From Chryseosolibacter sp964438975 (GTDB taxonomy: Bacteria; Bacteroidota; Bacteroidia; Cytophagales; Cyclobacteriaceae): DNA of 64,000 nt. The translations under genes and the position numbers were made by a program. Below are positions 9,479 to 18,575 of the stretch, piece after piece. The stretch spans positions 11,856 to 75,855 of the forward strand of contig CAYTMU010000014.1 in assembly GCA_964438975.1 (NCBI GenBank). Direction: 5' to 3'. Positions within the stretch are counted from its first letter, which is position 1, and every line of letters starts with the position of its first letter. Under the pieces are notes generated by a model. The model was not told the origin of the DNA. It saw only the letters and a list, made by a program, of their open reading frames with translations, and ran no database searches.

Positions 9479-10309
9479 CTAGTTGGAGCCCGGAGAATAG
9501 TCGGTTTCTTCGAATTGCTCGACCTCAAAGTCGTCGGCATCCATGAATGTCGGGAACCGATAACGGAAGGCTTCCAGTGAGTTTGAACTGAGGTCGACCG
9601 TGCGTGTCGACTCGGTGCCCTCGTTCGTGTAAATGTACTCTCCTTTGGGACTGACGACACACGAGTGACCATTGTATTCCACCCCGTTCCCATCCTGGCC
9701 GATGCGGTTGACCCCGACGACATACGACATGTTTTCGATTGCGCGCGCCTTTAGAAGGGTATCCCAGGCGTCGATGCGGGTGGTCGGCCAGTTGGCGACG
9801 TAAATGGCAACATCATAATTGAGCTTTTGTGACTGCGCGTCGTAGCGATTTCTGCTCCACACGGGAAAACGCAGGTCATAGCAAACGAGCGGGCAGATCC
9901 GCCATCCTTTCCACGTTCCCACTAACAAGCTTTCGCCGGCAGAAAAGATCTTATGTTCATCACCCATGCGGAAGAGATGCCTTTTATCATAGGTCTTGAA
10001 ATTCCCACCGGGCTCCATCCACAGCAGCCGGTTGTAGTAACGCTCACGTACGGACACGATATAACTGCCGAGCATGAGTGCACCGGTCTGGTCGGCCATT
10101 TGCTTCATCCACTTAAATGTCCGCATGTTCATGAATTCTGCCAGCTTCGGGGCTGCCATTGTGAAGCCTGTGGTAAACATTTCAGGTAGGACAATCACGT
10201 CTGTTGTGTTTCCGATCTGCCAGACTTTCTCTTCGAACATCGCGAGGTTTGCCTCGATGTCTTCCCAATGGAGATCGGATTGAATAAGCGTGATCTTTAA
10301 GTCCTGCAT
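9479..10309 (-). CDS. Nitrilase-superfamily amidohydrolase, omega-amidase-like
   Basis: A 276-residue carbon-nitrogen hydrolase. The Glu-Lys-Cys triad is visible as VLPEMFTTGF (Glu), YDKRHLF (Lys) and CPLVCYDLRFPVWSRN (Cys). The sequence most resembles the YafV/omega-amidase branch, which hydrolyses alpha-ketoglutaramate and similar omega-amides in methionine salvage and glutamine transamination. That substrate is inferred from family resemblance. Cytoplasmic, no signal peptide. It lies between def and purH on the minus strand. Confidence 0.85.
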   Translation of the reverse strand: MQDLKITLIQSDLHWEDIEANLAMFEEKVWQIGNTTDVIVLPEMFTTGFTMAAPKLAEFMNMRTFKWMKQMADQTGALMLGSYIVSVRERYYNRLLWMEPGGNFKTYDKRHLFRMGDEHKIFSAGESLLVGTWKGWRICPLVCYDLRFPVWSRNRYDAQSQKLNYDVAIYVANWPTTRIDAWDTLLKARAIENMSYVVGVNRIGQDGNGVEYNGHSCVVSPKGEYIYTNEGTESTRTVDLSSNSLEAFRYRFPTFMDADDFEVEQFEETDYSPGSN

Positions 10310-10372
10310 GGCATTTGTAGTGGTTTACCGGAAAGTAGGGGCTGCAAAGAAACGCCTTTAAGGCGAAAAAGA

Positions 10373-10933
10373 CTAAGAAAACTTCCTCAACGGCGCGAGG
10401 ATACGGTACTCGGTATCGACCTTTCCCTTGGAGATATCAGACAGTTTTCCTTTGAGGAGTCGCTTCTTCAAGGGAGTGAGATAGTCGACGAACATCTTCC
10501 CTTCAATATGGTCATACTCATGTTGAATGATGCGCGCCTGCATTCCTTCAAAGGTATTCTCGTGCTGTTCCCAGTTTTCGTCGAAGTAGCGTATACGCAC
10601 GGATTCCTTTCGGGCAATTTTTTCCCGAATGCTCGGAATACTCAGGCAACCTTCTTCGAGTTCCCAAGGTGTGCCCGTCTCCTCGACTACCTGGGCGTTA
10701 ATGAAAACCTTCTTGAAGTCTTCCATGCCGGGCTCGTCGTCAAGGGCTCTGCCATCGGCGACAAACAACCGGATGCTCTTGCCAACCTGGGGGGCGGCAA
10801 GGCCGATGCCGTTTGCGGCCTCAAGGGTCTCGAACATATCCTCAATCAACTGCCCAAGGTCCGCGCCGGGCTCGATGTCCGTTGCCCGCTTCCGCAACAC
10901 GGGGTCTCCATACATCACAATCGGATAAATCAT
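10373..10933 (-). CDS. def: Peptide deformylase
   Basis: A 186-residue metal-dependent peptide deformylase that removes the N-terminal formyl group from nascent proteins. All three active-site motifs are present: GIGLAAPQVG, EEGCLSIPS and QHEYDHIEGK. The start at 10933 (MIYPIVMYGDP) is preferred over the in-frame ATG at 10948 because it matches the family N-terminus. A perfect TATTTTTG promoter box also ends 4 bases before it, and the upstream ATG would lie beyond that box. It lies 56 bp downstream of ruvX on the same strand. Confidence 0.95.
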   Translation of the reverse strand: MIYPIVMYGDPVLRKRATDIEPGADLGQLIEDMFETLEAANGIGLAAPQVGKSIRLFVADGRALDDEPGMEDFKKVFINAQVVEETGTPWELEEGCLSIPSIREKIARKESVRIRYFDENWEQHENTFEGMQARIIQHEYDHIEGKMFVDYLTPLKKRLLKGKLSDISKGKVDTEYRILAPLRKFS

Positions 10934-10937
10934 CTTG

Positions 10938-10945
10938 CAAAAATA
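10938..10945 (-). promoter_or_regulatory. -7 promoter box immediately upstream of def
   Basis: On the minus strand, TATTTTTG matches TAnnTTTG exactly and ends 4 bases before the def ATG. If it is functional, the def transcript would be leaderless or nearly so. No matching TTTG was found 19 bp upstream; the nearest is CTTG at 14 bp. Confidence 0.45.
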
Positions 10946-10989
10946 CAATTTTTGAGGAACAAGTAGACAGATGGGAAGGTATTGCAGAA

Positions 10990-11406
10990 CTATCCGATGC
11001 GTCTTTCCAGGTAGCTTTGCAGGATAAGGGTCGCACTGATCTTATCCGCAGTGCCCTTGATCTGGCGATCTTTCTTTTTCATCCCGCCCTCGATCATCGC
11101 GCGCTGGGCGATACTGCTGGTAAATCGCTCGTCTACTTCGTGCACCGGCTTGTCCGGAAACGTTGTAGTAAGGACTGTAATGAACTTCCGCACCGCGGGA
11201 GCGATGCTTGAATCCTGGTTTGCGAGGGTTTTTGGCATGCCGATGACAAATTCATCAACTGGCTCTTTTTGTGAATAATCCTTCAGAAATTTCAGCAGAT
11301 CGTGCGTTGGGACTGTTAGTAGGGGGGTGGCGATTATACGCAATGGGTCAGTCACGGCGATGCCGGTTCGTTTGAGTCCATAGTCAATTGCCAGCACCCT
11401 GCCCAT
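10990..11406 (-). CDS. ruvX: Putative Holliday junction resolvase RuvX (YqgF)
   Basis: A 138-residue RNase H-fold protein of the YqgF family, implicated in Holliday junction resolution and in 16S rRNA 5'-end maturation. The first catalytic motif is MGRVLAIDYGLKRTGIAVTD. Others are EFVIGMPKTL and the acidic VHEVDERFTSS/ kinked SATLILQSYLE tail. Typical length. It lies between the hemerythrin-like gene and def, all on the minus strand. Confidence 0.93.
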   Translation of the reverse strand: MGRVLAIDYGLKRTGIAVTDPLRIIATPLLTVPTHDLLKFLKDYSQKEPVDEFVIGMPKTLANQDSSIAPAVRKFITVLTTTFPDKPVHEVDERFTSSIAQRAMIEGGMKKKDRQIKGTADKISATLILQSYLERRIG

Positions 11407-11438
11407 GTTAGTTCCGCGATGGTTCCCGGTCGCACCGG

Positions 11439-12194
11439 TCAGTTGGATTTTGATTGTTCAAAGAAACGCTTCTTAACCCTGCTTTCCAGACTCATGGCCT
11501 TCGGAAAGAGGATCTCGTTCTCGATGCGGGCATGGGTGATCAGATTACTTTCAAACGCCTTCAGTTCGTTGTAGATCACTTTCACATGTAGAGGAGCGGA
11601 TGGCGCGACGGTATAATCCTTCGTGATCTTTCGGATACCAGCCATCTCATCGTCATGTGCTTCGTGCTCCATCGCGAACTTCTGAACCGAGTTCTTTTCC
11701 ATGAGGAAAAACAGCTTACCCGGGGAAAATTTGCCTTTTGACGCTTTTTCGAGGGCCAGTATATATTGAAAGAGTGTGTCTTCTTCTTCGTAAATATGCT
11801 CGATGAAGTCAGCGACAAACAGCGGGAAGACGATCTTGAGATCGCGTTCAACCTGCAGGTAGTCGTCGTGTTGTGCTTTGAAAGTTTCGACTAGTCGCGC
11901 AATGTAGGGCAACTTGTGCTTGATGAACAGAAAATGCGAATGCTTGAGATACTCGATAATGAGATCGAGCGGATAGGAAATCAGTGGTAAGTCAGCCTCT
12001 TTCAGGTGCGTAGGCGCCTCCAGTTCCCGGACCACCTGATCAATTTTCAGTCCCCTTTTCTCGCACACTTGTGCCAGCGTCAACTCTGAGTACTCGTAAA
12101 AACGTATCCCCAGGTAATAGAGGACGTAGCCGTGGACGTAGTTTTTCTCAACCAGTTCTTGTATCGGCGTATTCTTTAGCACAAACTTATCCAT
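11439..12194 (-). CDS. Hemerythrin-like protein related to RIC/ScdA, degenerate DUF542 domain
   Basis: A 251-residue cytoplasmic protein. Residues about 1-60 (TPIQELVEKNYVHGYVLYYLGI, then TLAQVCEKRGLKIDQVV) match the DUF542 domain at the N-terminus of iron-centre repair proteins (ScdA/YtfE). The usual Cys-Cys after the GI(D)F segment is replaced by FYEYSE. The rest is a hemerythrin-type helical bundle with H/E ligand candidates (HSHFLFIKHKLP, EHIYEEEDTLF, MEHEAHDDEM, ITHARIENEILFPKA). A role in di-iron chemistry or nitrosative stress is inferred. The start at 12194 is preferred to 12287 because homology begins there and a TATATTTA box lies just upstream. Confidence 0.8.
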   Translation of the reverse strand: MDKFVLKNTPIQELVEKNYVHGYVLYYLGIRFYEYSELTLAQVCEKRGLKIDQVVRELEAPTHLKEADLPLISYPLDLIIEYLKHSHFLFIKHKLPYIARLVETFKAQHDDYLQVERDLKIVFPLFVADFIEHIYEEEDTLFQYILALEKASKGKFSPGKLFFLMEKNSVQKFAMEHEAHDDEMAGIRKITKDYTVAPSAPLHVKVIYNELKAFESNLITHARIENEILFPKAMSLESRVKKRFFEQSKSN

Positions 12195-12201
12195 CGATAG
12201 G

Positions 12202-12209
12202 TAAATATA
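12202..12209 (-). promoter_or_regulatory. Candidate -7 box for the hemerythrin-like gene
   Basis: TATATTTA on the minus strand fits TAnnTTTG with one mismatch and ends 7 bases before the chosen ATG. No good -33 element was seen. Confidence 0.35.
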
Positions 12210-12291
12210 GGAAGAACCAATAGTTAAATGAAAAAATCTTTCCCGAAGCCGGTTTCGGGTCGATACGTAGAATTCCGTGCCAACCATTTAT

Positions 12292-12324
12292 TTTGGGATT
12301 GCGTTATTGTTCTAGCTAACTTTC
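12292..12324 (+). promoter_or_regulatory. Candidate promoter for the S41 protease gene
   Basis: TTTG at 12292-12295 and TAACTTTC at 12317-12324 are separated by 21 bp, close to the Bacteroidota arrangement TTTG-N19-TAnnTTTG. The -7 box ends 3 bases before the ATG, which implies a leaderless message. Confidence 0.4.
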
Positions 12325-12327
12325 GTT

Positions 12328-13941
12328 ATGAGTGAGAATTTGAAATACCAGGTGCGGCTTCCAATTGTGTTGTGTCTGGGTCTGGCCGCAGGTGTGTTCG
12401 TCGGCGCCACAATGAAGACCGGTAGTGGCAGTTCAGAGGTGAATAAGGATGTTCAGAAGCTTCGGGAAGTGCTTACTCACATAAATGAGGAATATGTTGA
12501 TACGGTAAATACCTCCGGGCTTGTCGATGAAGCAATCCGGGAGTTGCTCCATAAACTCGATCCACACTCGGCCTATATTCCTGCGGCAGACCGCATCGCT
12601 GCAAATGAAGATCTGCGCGGCAATTTCGATGGCATCGGTGTCGAGTTCAATATTTTTGACGACACCATTGTCGTCTTAACCCCGCTCAGCGGCGGGCCTT
12701 CCGAGGCGCTTGGGATACAGTCGGGTGACAAGATCGTGGAGGTCGACGGCAAGAGTGTGGCGGGCGTTGGAATTACCAATAGCGGCGTCATGAAAGCGCT
12801 TAAGGGGCCGAGAGGTACTGAGGTGAAGGTCACCATCCTGCGCCGAGACAAGACCATATATTATACCATCGTTCGCGATAAAATTCCACAGCATTCCGTG
12901 GACGTCTCATATATGGTCAACGGTGAGATTGGCTACATTAAGGTGAACCGGTTCTCCGCAACTACCTATGACGAGTTCCAGGCGGGGTTGACGAAGTTAA
13001 AGGCAGAAGGTATGAAGAAGCTGATCCTCGACCTTCAGGGCAACCCCGGGGGGTATATGAACATGGCAATTCAGATGGCCGATGAATTTCTTTCCAACGG
13101 AAAGAAGATCGTTTCGCAGCGGGGGAAGGAGCGCCGGTATAACGCGGAGGCATTTGCAACCGGGAAGGGCGAATTCGAGAATGGAGACCTTATCGTGTTG
13201 GTTAATGAGGGCAGTGCATCCGCTTCCGAGATTGTTGCCGGTGCGCTTCAGGATAACGACCGGGCGTTGATCGTGGGACGGCGCAGCTTTGGAAAAGGTC
13301 TGGTGCAATCTCCATTTGGGCTCATCGACGATTCTGAATTGCGACTCACGATCTCGCGCTACTATACCCCGAGCGGCCGCTCCATTCAGAAGCCCTATGA
13401 GGACGGAGATGAGTATGCACGTGATATCATCAGTCGCTATAACCACGGGGAGTTCTTTCATGCCGATAGTATCAAGGTGAATGATTCACTTCGTTTCCTC
13501 ACCCTCAGTGGTCGGACAGTTTATGGAGGAGGGGGTGTCATGCCCGATTACTTCGTCCCGCTTGATACGACGTTGAACAGCCACTATTTGAATGAGCTGT
13601 ATGTCTCCACCGCTTTGCAGGAATACACGTTCAACTATGCCGACGGACATAAGGAAGCACTTGAAGAACAGGGATTCAAACACTACCTCGCCAATTTTGT
13701 GGTGACCGATCAGATGTTAGATGAACTGGTGAAGACAGGAGAGCGTAACAAGGTCAAACCAGACTACGCAGAACTGAGGAACAAGAAATCCTTATTCAGG
13801 ATCCACGTCAAGGCTCAAGTTGCGCGAAAGATCTGGGGCAACGAAGGATTCTATCCAGTGTTTAATGAAACGAACGAAGTGTTCCAGTCCGCTATCCGCC
13901 TGTTTGACAGAATCCCCGAACTGAATCGCTCGGAAATGTGA
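12328..13941 (+). CDS. S41 family C-terminal processing protease (CtpA-like)
   Basis: A 537-residue periplasmic or membrane-anchored carboxyl-terminal processing protease. The N-terminal hydrophobic helix (residues 9-29) is a signal anchor. A PDZ domain spans about 95-185 (GIGVEFNIFDD, GIQSGDKIVEVDGKSV). The S41 core has the Ser/Lys dyad: nucleophile S298 in NEGSASASEIVAGAL and K323 in SFGKGLVQ. The C-terminal 150 residues are extra relative to minimal CtpA and common in Bacteroidota. It is divergent from the hemerythrin-like gene. Substrate unknown. Confidence 0.93.
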   Translation: MSENLKYQVRLPIVLCLGLAAGVFVGATMKTGSGSSEVNKDVQKLREVLTHINEEYVDTVNTSGLVDEAIRELLHKLDPHSAYIPAADRIAANEDLRGNFDGIGVEFNIFDDTIVVLTPLSGGPSEALGIQSGDKIVEVDGKSVAGVGITNSGVMKALKGPRGTEVKVTILRRDKTIYYTIVRDKIPQHSVDVSYMVNGEIGYIKVNRFSATTYDEFQAGLTKLKAEGMKKLILDLQGNPGGYMNMAIQMADEFLSNGKKIVSQRGKERRYNAEAFATGKGEFENGDLIVLVNEGSASASEIVAGALQDNDRALIVGRRSFGKGLVQSPFGLIDDSELRLTISRYYTPSGRSIQKPYEDGDEYARDIISRYNHGEFFHADSIKVNDSLRFLTLSGRTVYGGGGVMPDYFVPLDTTLNSHYLNELYVSTALQEYTFNYADGHKEALEEQGFKHYLANFVVTDQMLDELVKTGERNKVKPDYAELRNKKSLFRIHVKAQVARKIWGNEGFYPVFNETNEVFQSAIRLFDRIPELNRSEM

Positions 13942-13942
13942 C

Positions 13943-13985
13943 CAAACCGTGGACCGTTGACTGTCGACCGAGCCGTGAACTAAAA
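13943..13985. repeat. Intergenic degenerate repeat, GTGGACCGT/TCGAC words
   Basis: Just after the protease stop, the sequence is built from variants of GTGGACCGTTGAC and TGTCGACCG. The 16-mer at 13946-13961 matches 15 of 16 bases at 47712-47727 in another intergenic gap of this window. It lies between the protease and thioesterase genes and is the reason an upstream in-frame ATG for the thioesterase is not used. Confidence 0.6.
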
Positions 13986-13988
13986 AAG

Positions 13989-14441
13989 ATGCACACTCAA
14001 ACCATACACATCCGCTGGGCGGATATTGACGCGAATCGCCATCTTCGGCATTCTGTTTACTACGATTTTGGCGCATCCATGAGGATGAATGCGTTAGCTT
14101 CGTTTGGTCTTTCCATGAAGAAACTCGAGGAATTGAGGATTGGTCCCGTGCTCTTTCGGGAAGAGGCGATCTTCAAACGCGAGATCCTGTTTGAAGACGA
14201 GATCGCGATCGATGTACAGCTCGTTCGGACGCGCGAAGATTTTTCACGCTGGAGTCTCCGCCATCATTTTACCAAAGGCGACGGCACACTGGCGGCTATC
14301 ATCAACATCGATGGCGCGTGGATTGATCTGGAGAAGCGCAAACTCGTTGCTCCCGGCGATTTTATCTCGGATATCTTTCGGAAGTTTCCCAGGTCACACG
14401 ACTTTGAAGTAGTACCTGGTGCTCACGGTGTCGCTTCCTAG
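13989..14441 (+). CDS. Acyl-CoA thioesterase, 4HBT hotdog family
   Basis: A 150-residue single hotdog-fold thioesterase. It has the 4HBT N-terminus IRWADIDANRHLRHSVYYDF, in which Asp aligns with the YbgC/4-hydroxybenzoyl-CoA thioesterase nucleophile region, and the SRWSLRHHF central strand. Substrate is unknown; acyl-CoA hydrolysis is family inference. The in-frame ATG at 13938 overlaps the protease stop but would add 17 residues translated from repeat sequence, so 13989 is chosen. It converges on purN with a 4-base overlap of coding ends. Confidence 0.85.
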   Translation: MHTQTIHIRWADIDANRHLRHSVYYDFGASMRMNALASFGLSMKKLEELRIGPVLFREEAIFKREILFEDEIAIDVQLVRTREDFSRWSLRHHFTKGDGTLAAIINIDGAWIDLEKRKLVAPGDFISDIFRKFPRSHDFEVVPGAHGVAS

Positions 14442-15040
14442 GAGTCGGAGGAGGCCTGCGACTTTCCTATGACCCATTCTTCGATCACGCGTGGATAGTG
14501 CTCGTACTCGAGCGCGTGTATGCACGCTGCAATGTCGTCTGGTGTGTGATGGGAAGCGATCGGACATCTCTTCTGAAACAGGATCTTCCCCTCATCGTAG
14601 TGTTCGTTGACGAGATGAATGGTTATGCCGGATTCCGTATCGCCGGCAGCCTTAACAGCTTCGTGGACTTTTGCACCGTACATACCTTTACCTCCGTATC
14701 GCGGTAGCAGGGCCGGGTGGATGTTGATAATCCTGTTGGCGTAGGCCTCCACGAGATAGGCGGGGATCAGCCAGAGGAATCCGGCGAGCACGATATGGGT
14801 TACACCCGAATCGCGAAGGAGAGTAAGGATTCGACTTCCTCCCTTGAAGTCCTCGCGCGTGAATACCGCATTGGGTATACCGAATTTTGCGGCGCGCTGC
14901 AAGGCGAGGGCATCAGGGTTGTTGCTCAGCAACAACACGACATCGATACTGTCGTGGTCCTTGAAATACTTGAAGATCTCTTCGGCATTTGTGCCGCTGC
15001 CCGAAGCGAAGACTGCAAGTCTGATTTTTTTGGATGACAT
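14438..15040 (-). CDS. purN: Phosphoribosylglycinamide formyltransferase
   Basis: A 200-residue PurN-type GAR transformylase that uses 10-formyltetrahydrofolate in purine synthesis. Visible motifs are the GAR-binding loop FASGSGTNAEEIFKYF, catalytic Asn/His in INIHPALLPRYGGKGMYG, and HLVNEHYDEGKILFQ with the catalytic Asp. The GGKGMYG loop replaces the enterobacterial sequence. Monocistronic here, separate from purH. Confidence 0.95.
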   Translation of the reverse strand: MSSKKIRLAVFASGSGTNAEEIFKYFKDHDSIDVVLLLSNNPDALALQRAAKFGIPNAVFTREDFKGGSRILTLLRDSGVTHIVLAGFLWLIPAYLVEAYANRIINIHPALLPRYGGKGMYGAKVHEAVKAAGDTESGITIHLVNEHYDEGKILFQKRCPIASHHTPDDIAACIHALEYEHYPRVIEEWVIGKSQASSDS

Positions 15041-15085
15041 TCGCGCGTGGGAATTTCCTGCAAAGAACGCAAAAGATCACGTCTG

Positions 15086-15937
15086 TCAAATGAACGCCAT
15101 GCTGAAAATCCCCAGTACGAGAATTATTTTGCAGAAGCCGCTCAGCCAGGCGTAATCCTTCCGGGTGTCAGCGGTGGCAAGCCGGATCAGAAACCACGTC
15201 ATGGGGGCGAATAACAACACTACAAAGTACTGCATCGGCAGATTGTTGTAGACGGAGTTGAGTATCATAACGGTGAGGAGGAATACGGCAACGATCAGGT
15301 AAATGAAATACTTTGTTTTGCGCATACCCCATACGATCGGCAGTGTCTTGCAGCCGAAAGTTTCGTCGCCTTTCAGATCCTCCATGTCCTTAATGATCTC
15401 CCGGATCAAAGTCATGAAGAATGCAAAGCTGGCGTAGGTGATGATGAGCATGTGGCCGGTCTTATAGAGCGAGTCGACGAGCCAGATCGCGACTCCGGTG
15501 AGTAAGGCTACGACGAAGTTACCGATGAACGGTTGTCTCTTTAGATTATTGGAGTACCACCACAGTAACGTTGCCGATACAAAGTTGACAGCTGCGATCT
15601 TCCAGCTGAGTAGCAGGCCCAGCATCACGCCGGCCATGGAAAGGAGGGTATGATACAAGATGGCATAGCGACGCGTTATGCTCTTTCCGATGACTACACG
15701 GTCAGGCTTGTTGATCAGGTCGATCTTAACGTCGTAATAATCATTGATTATATATCCGGCAGCGGCGATCGACAACGTCGACAGGGAGAGCATGAACAAC
15801 CGCGGATCCCACACGGTATTGTAGCTGATCAGGAACGCAGCCGTCAGATACTGTGCGAGCGCGATAATGATCAGGTTCCAGATGCGTGTGAGGCGTGCAA
15901 ATGAAACGACGAATCTCCTGAATCGAAATGTAGCCAT
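15086..15937 (-). CDS. UbiA-family prenyltransferase
   Basis: A 283-residue polytopic membrane protein with the two UbiA Asp-rich motifs: NDYYDVKIDLINKPDR (residues about 66-81) and KDMEDLKGDETFG. It transfers an isoprenoid chain to an acceptor. Bacteroidota members resemble (geranylgeranyl)glycerol-phosphate geranylgeranyltransferase-like enzymes as well as MenA, and I cannot tell the acceptor from sequence. It lies 46 bp downstream of purN's start side on the same strand. No menaquinone genes are nearby. Confidence 0.85.
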   Translation of the reverse strand: MATFRFRRFVVSFARLTRIWNLIIIALAQYLTAAFLISYNTVWDPRLFMLSLSTLSIAAAGYIINDYYDVKIDLINKPDRVVIGKSITRRYAILYHTLLSMAGVMLGLLLSWKIAAVNFVSATLLWWYSNNLKRQPFIGNFVVALLTGVAIWLVDSLYKTGHMLIITYASFAFFMTLIREIIKDMEDLKGDETFGCKTLPIVWGMRKTKYFIYLIVAVFLLTVMILNSVYNNLPMQYFVVLLFAPMTWFLIRLATADTRKDYAWLSGFCKIILVLGIFSMAFI

Positions 15938-16008
15938 GGACCGGATTTCTCATTCAAAGGTACAGTTTTGAAATACAGGGACAAGGTGACGGCTTGTCCC
16001 TGTATTTA

Positions 16009-18438
16009 TCAAAATTTGATTCCGATCATGCCCATGAAGTTCCTTCCGGCTTGTGGATAATAGAAGTTTTCGCGGTACTCCACTGGCCCCGCCAGATATC
16101 CGTACGTAAAGCCGTTTGATTCATATAGTTCCTCAAGGATGTTGTTGGCCAGAAAGCTGAATTGGATTTCTTTCAGGAACGCTGGTTTCCACGTCCACGA
16201 GAGGCGCAGATCATTTGTCAGATATGCATCGATGCTCCTGCGGTTGTTAGCAGTATTGTCGAGATATTGTTTTCCGACGTATTTGGTGAGCAGGGTGATC
16301 TCTCCATTTGTGAACGGGCTGAATGACAGTGCGGAGCCGGCAATTACTGACGGTGAGAAGGCGATTTCAGTATCGGTGAAGCGGGTTCGGACGAGATCGA
16401 AGTCCGTAAAATCGACACCGTAATCCTCCAGGACTTCCGTGTATTCCTTTATCCGGTTCCTGCTAAAGGTCGCGTTGAGATTCCAGGTGAGCCGGGAACT
16501 GAGCTTTGCCTCTCCCTGCAGTTCGATGCCGGTGCGATAGCTACTACCGGCATTGGTTCGAACAAAGGCACCGACATCATTTAATTCGCCAGTCAGCACC
16601 AGTTGATCGGTATAGTTCATCAGGTAGTAATTCACCTGATAGGTCAAACGGTCGGTTGTGCCGCGGTAGCCGACTTCCAGATTCCGCAGCGTTTCGTGTT
16701 GAGGATCACTTCCCTGAAAGTCGAGAAAATCGTCACGGACGGGCTCGCGATTGGCGATCGCGTATGACGCATAAATTTGACTTCTGTTTGCAATGGAGTA
16801 CGTGAGGCCCGCTTTCGGGTTGAAGAAGTTGAAATCCGCGTCAACCCCGGCATTGTTCAGATCATTGTCGGTTCCCGCGACCTTGTACGTGATTCCGCGG
16901 TACTGCAAGTCCAGGAACGCATTCAGTTTTTCGGTGAGTTGATAATTCCCTTTGAGGAATACATTGAAGTCTCGCTTGTCGGCATTGTTGAAATAGTATG
17001 GATGCTCGTAGGCGCCGCCTCCGTTTTGGGACCATATGACCTCGCCGAAGTGATCGCCGTCGTAACGGTTCCACGCTCCGCCTGCAACGAGATTCCAATC
17101 GTTCTTGTCGTAGTTGATAGACCACGTCAAACCGTAAAAATCGTTGTCCAGCCAACGCCGGCGAATGAGGTCAGTGGGAATGTTGGCCGCGAGACCGTAG
17201 TCCTCGGGGTCTTGATCATATCGATACTCTTCGTAGTAGCCTTTGCCGGGCGTGTAATGCAAGGCGGCGTTGATGCCGACAGCAGTTGCCGGGTTGTGAG
17301 AGAAGTGTAATTGATAATGATCCTGCTGATAGTTGTCGACTTGATTGTCGTAGAGGTACGGGTTGAATGTCCTGCTGCCTGACTGAAGCAAGTTATTTGT
17401 CTGCACTTCATTCCACCCTTCGTTCATGGCAGTGGTCAGCATTGCCTCCGTGTCGTTCTTGAGTCTCGACTCCGGCACGCCATACCAACTTTGATATGTC
17501 CGTTCCTTGCCGCCGAAAACAATCGCTTTGACCAGGGTCTTGTGCCCGTAGTACCCCGCCGATAGATAATAGGATTGAAGGTCGCTGAATGCCCGGTCGA
17601 TGAATCCGTCGGAAGCGATACGCGATACGCGTCCCTCGACGACAAAGTGATCGTTCAGGAGTCCGGAGCCGATGTTGAGTGTATGTTTCCGCGTGTTGAA
17701 GGATCCGAAGGAGTTATACACCTCAGCGTAAGGGTCATCCCGTTTGACATTCGTCTGCAGATTGATGGTAGCTCCAAATGCACCTGCGCCGTTAGTCGAA
17801 GTTCCGACGCCGCGCTGGACCTGGATACTTTCTGCCGACGAGGCGATATCAGATATATTGACCCAGAAGGTGCCCGTAGACTCACTATCGTTATAGGGAA
17901 TTCCGTTGATCGTTACGTTGATTCTCGTCGGGTCGGTTCCGCGGATGCGGATGCCCGTGTATCCCACTCCGGCGCCGGCATCTGATGTTGTCACTACAGA
18001 AGGTGTCCAGTTCAGCAGAAATGGTACGTCCTGGCCGAAGTTCTGGTCCGCGATGTCAGACTTGCTGATGGTGCTGTGCGTCGTGGGTGTTTTGTCCGTT
18101 GCGCGTGTCGCGCGAACGACCACTGCATCCGTCAGAATCGCTGTCGGATGGAGATTGATCTCGACGAAGACATTGCCTCGGACCGAAACAGCACGTTCGG
18201 CGGGGCGGTACCCGATGTACGTGACGGAAATCACCGCATCGCCGGCGACCTCCCGGAATTCGAACGCACCGGCGACGTCAGTGACTGCGTATTGCCCCGA
18301 ACTTTGCAACTGCACCGTGGCGTTAACCAATGGTTCGTTCGTCTGTGCGTCTCGCACGACACCCGAAAGCGTGTGCTGTCCGGATGCGCTTGCAGCCAAT
18401 AACCATAGGGTTGTGGCGGCCATGAAAACCTTTAACAT
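16009..18438 (-). CDS. TonB-dependent outer membrane receptor, probable thiamine uptake
   Basis: An 809-residue receptor with a signal peptide (residues 1-20). A CarboxypepD_reg-like domain follows at 21-105 (SGVVRDAQTNEPLVNATVQL). The plug is at about 115-230 (SKSDIADQNFGQDVPFLL, GTDPTRINVTINGIPYND, RGVGTSTNGAGAFGATINLQT). A beta-barrel of about 580 residues ends in the terminal phenylalanine of MIGIKF. A TPP riboswitch sits in its leader, so the likely substrate is thiamine or a precursor. That matches the TPP-regulated TonB receptors described in Bacteroidota. No PnuT-type inner-membrane transporter or thiamine kinase lies beside it. Confidence 0.92.
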   Translation of the reverse strand: MLKVFMAATTLWLLAASASGQHTLSGVVRDAQTNEPLVNATVQLQSSGQYAVTDVAGAFEFREVAGDAVISVTYIGYRPAERAVSVRGNVFVEINLHPTAILTDAVVVRATRATDKTPTTHSTISKSDIADQNFGQDVPFLLNWTPSVVTTSDAGAGVGYTGIRIRGTDPTRINVTINGIPYNDSESTGTFWVNISDIASSAESIQVQRGVGTSTNGAGAFGATINLQTNVKRDDPYAEVYNSFGSFNTRKHTLNIGSGLLNDHFVVEGRVSRIASDGFIDRAFSDLQSYYLSAGYYGHKTLVKAIVFGGKERTYQSWYGVPESRLKNDTEAMLTTAMNEGWNEVQTNNLLQSGSRTFNPYLYDNQVDNYQQDHYQLHFSHNPATAVGINAALHYTPGKGYYEEYRYDQDPEDYGLAANIPTDLIRRRWLDNDFYGLTWSINYDKNDWNLVAGGAWNRYDGDHFGEVIWSQNGGGAYEHPYYFNNADKRDFNVFLKGNYQLTEKLNAFLDLQYRGITYKVAGTDNDLNNAGVDADFNFFNPKAGLTYSIANRSQIYASYAIANREPVRDDFLDFQGSDPQHETLRNLEVGYRGTTDRLTYQVNYYLMNYTDQLVLTGELNDVGAFVRTNAGSSYRTGIELQGEAKLSSRLTWNLNATFSRNRIKEYTEVLEDYGVDFTDFDLVRTRFTDTEIAFSPSVIAGSALSFSPFTNGEITLLTKYVGKQYLDNTANNRRSIDAYLTNDLRLSWTWKPAFLKEIQFSFLANNILEELYESNGFTYGYLAGPVEYRENFYYPQAGRNFMGMIGIKF

Positions 18439-18575
18439 GATTGTAGTTGGTTTAAACCTGCAGCATACAGGGGAATATACTGCGTACGTTTAACCACCTG
18501 CTGAGTAATCATCCTGCACACCGGTTTCCGGCGTACAATCGATCTTCATCACAATTTAAAAAATGATGACTTACA

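Noticed and set aside
13938..13988. Upstream ATG for the thioesterase
   Set aside because: The added residues come from the GTGGACCGT repeat and do not resemble the family.
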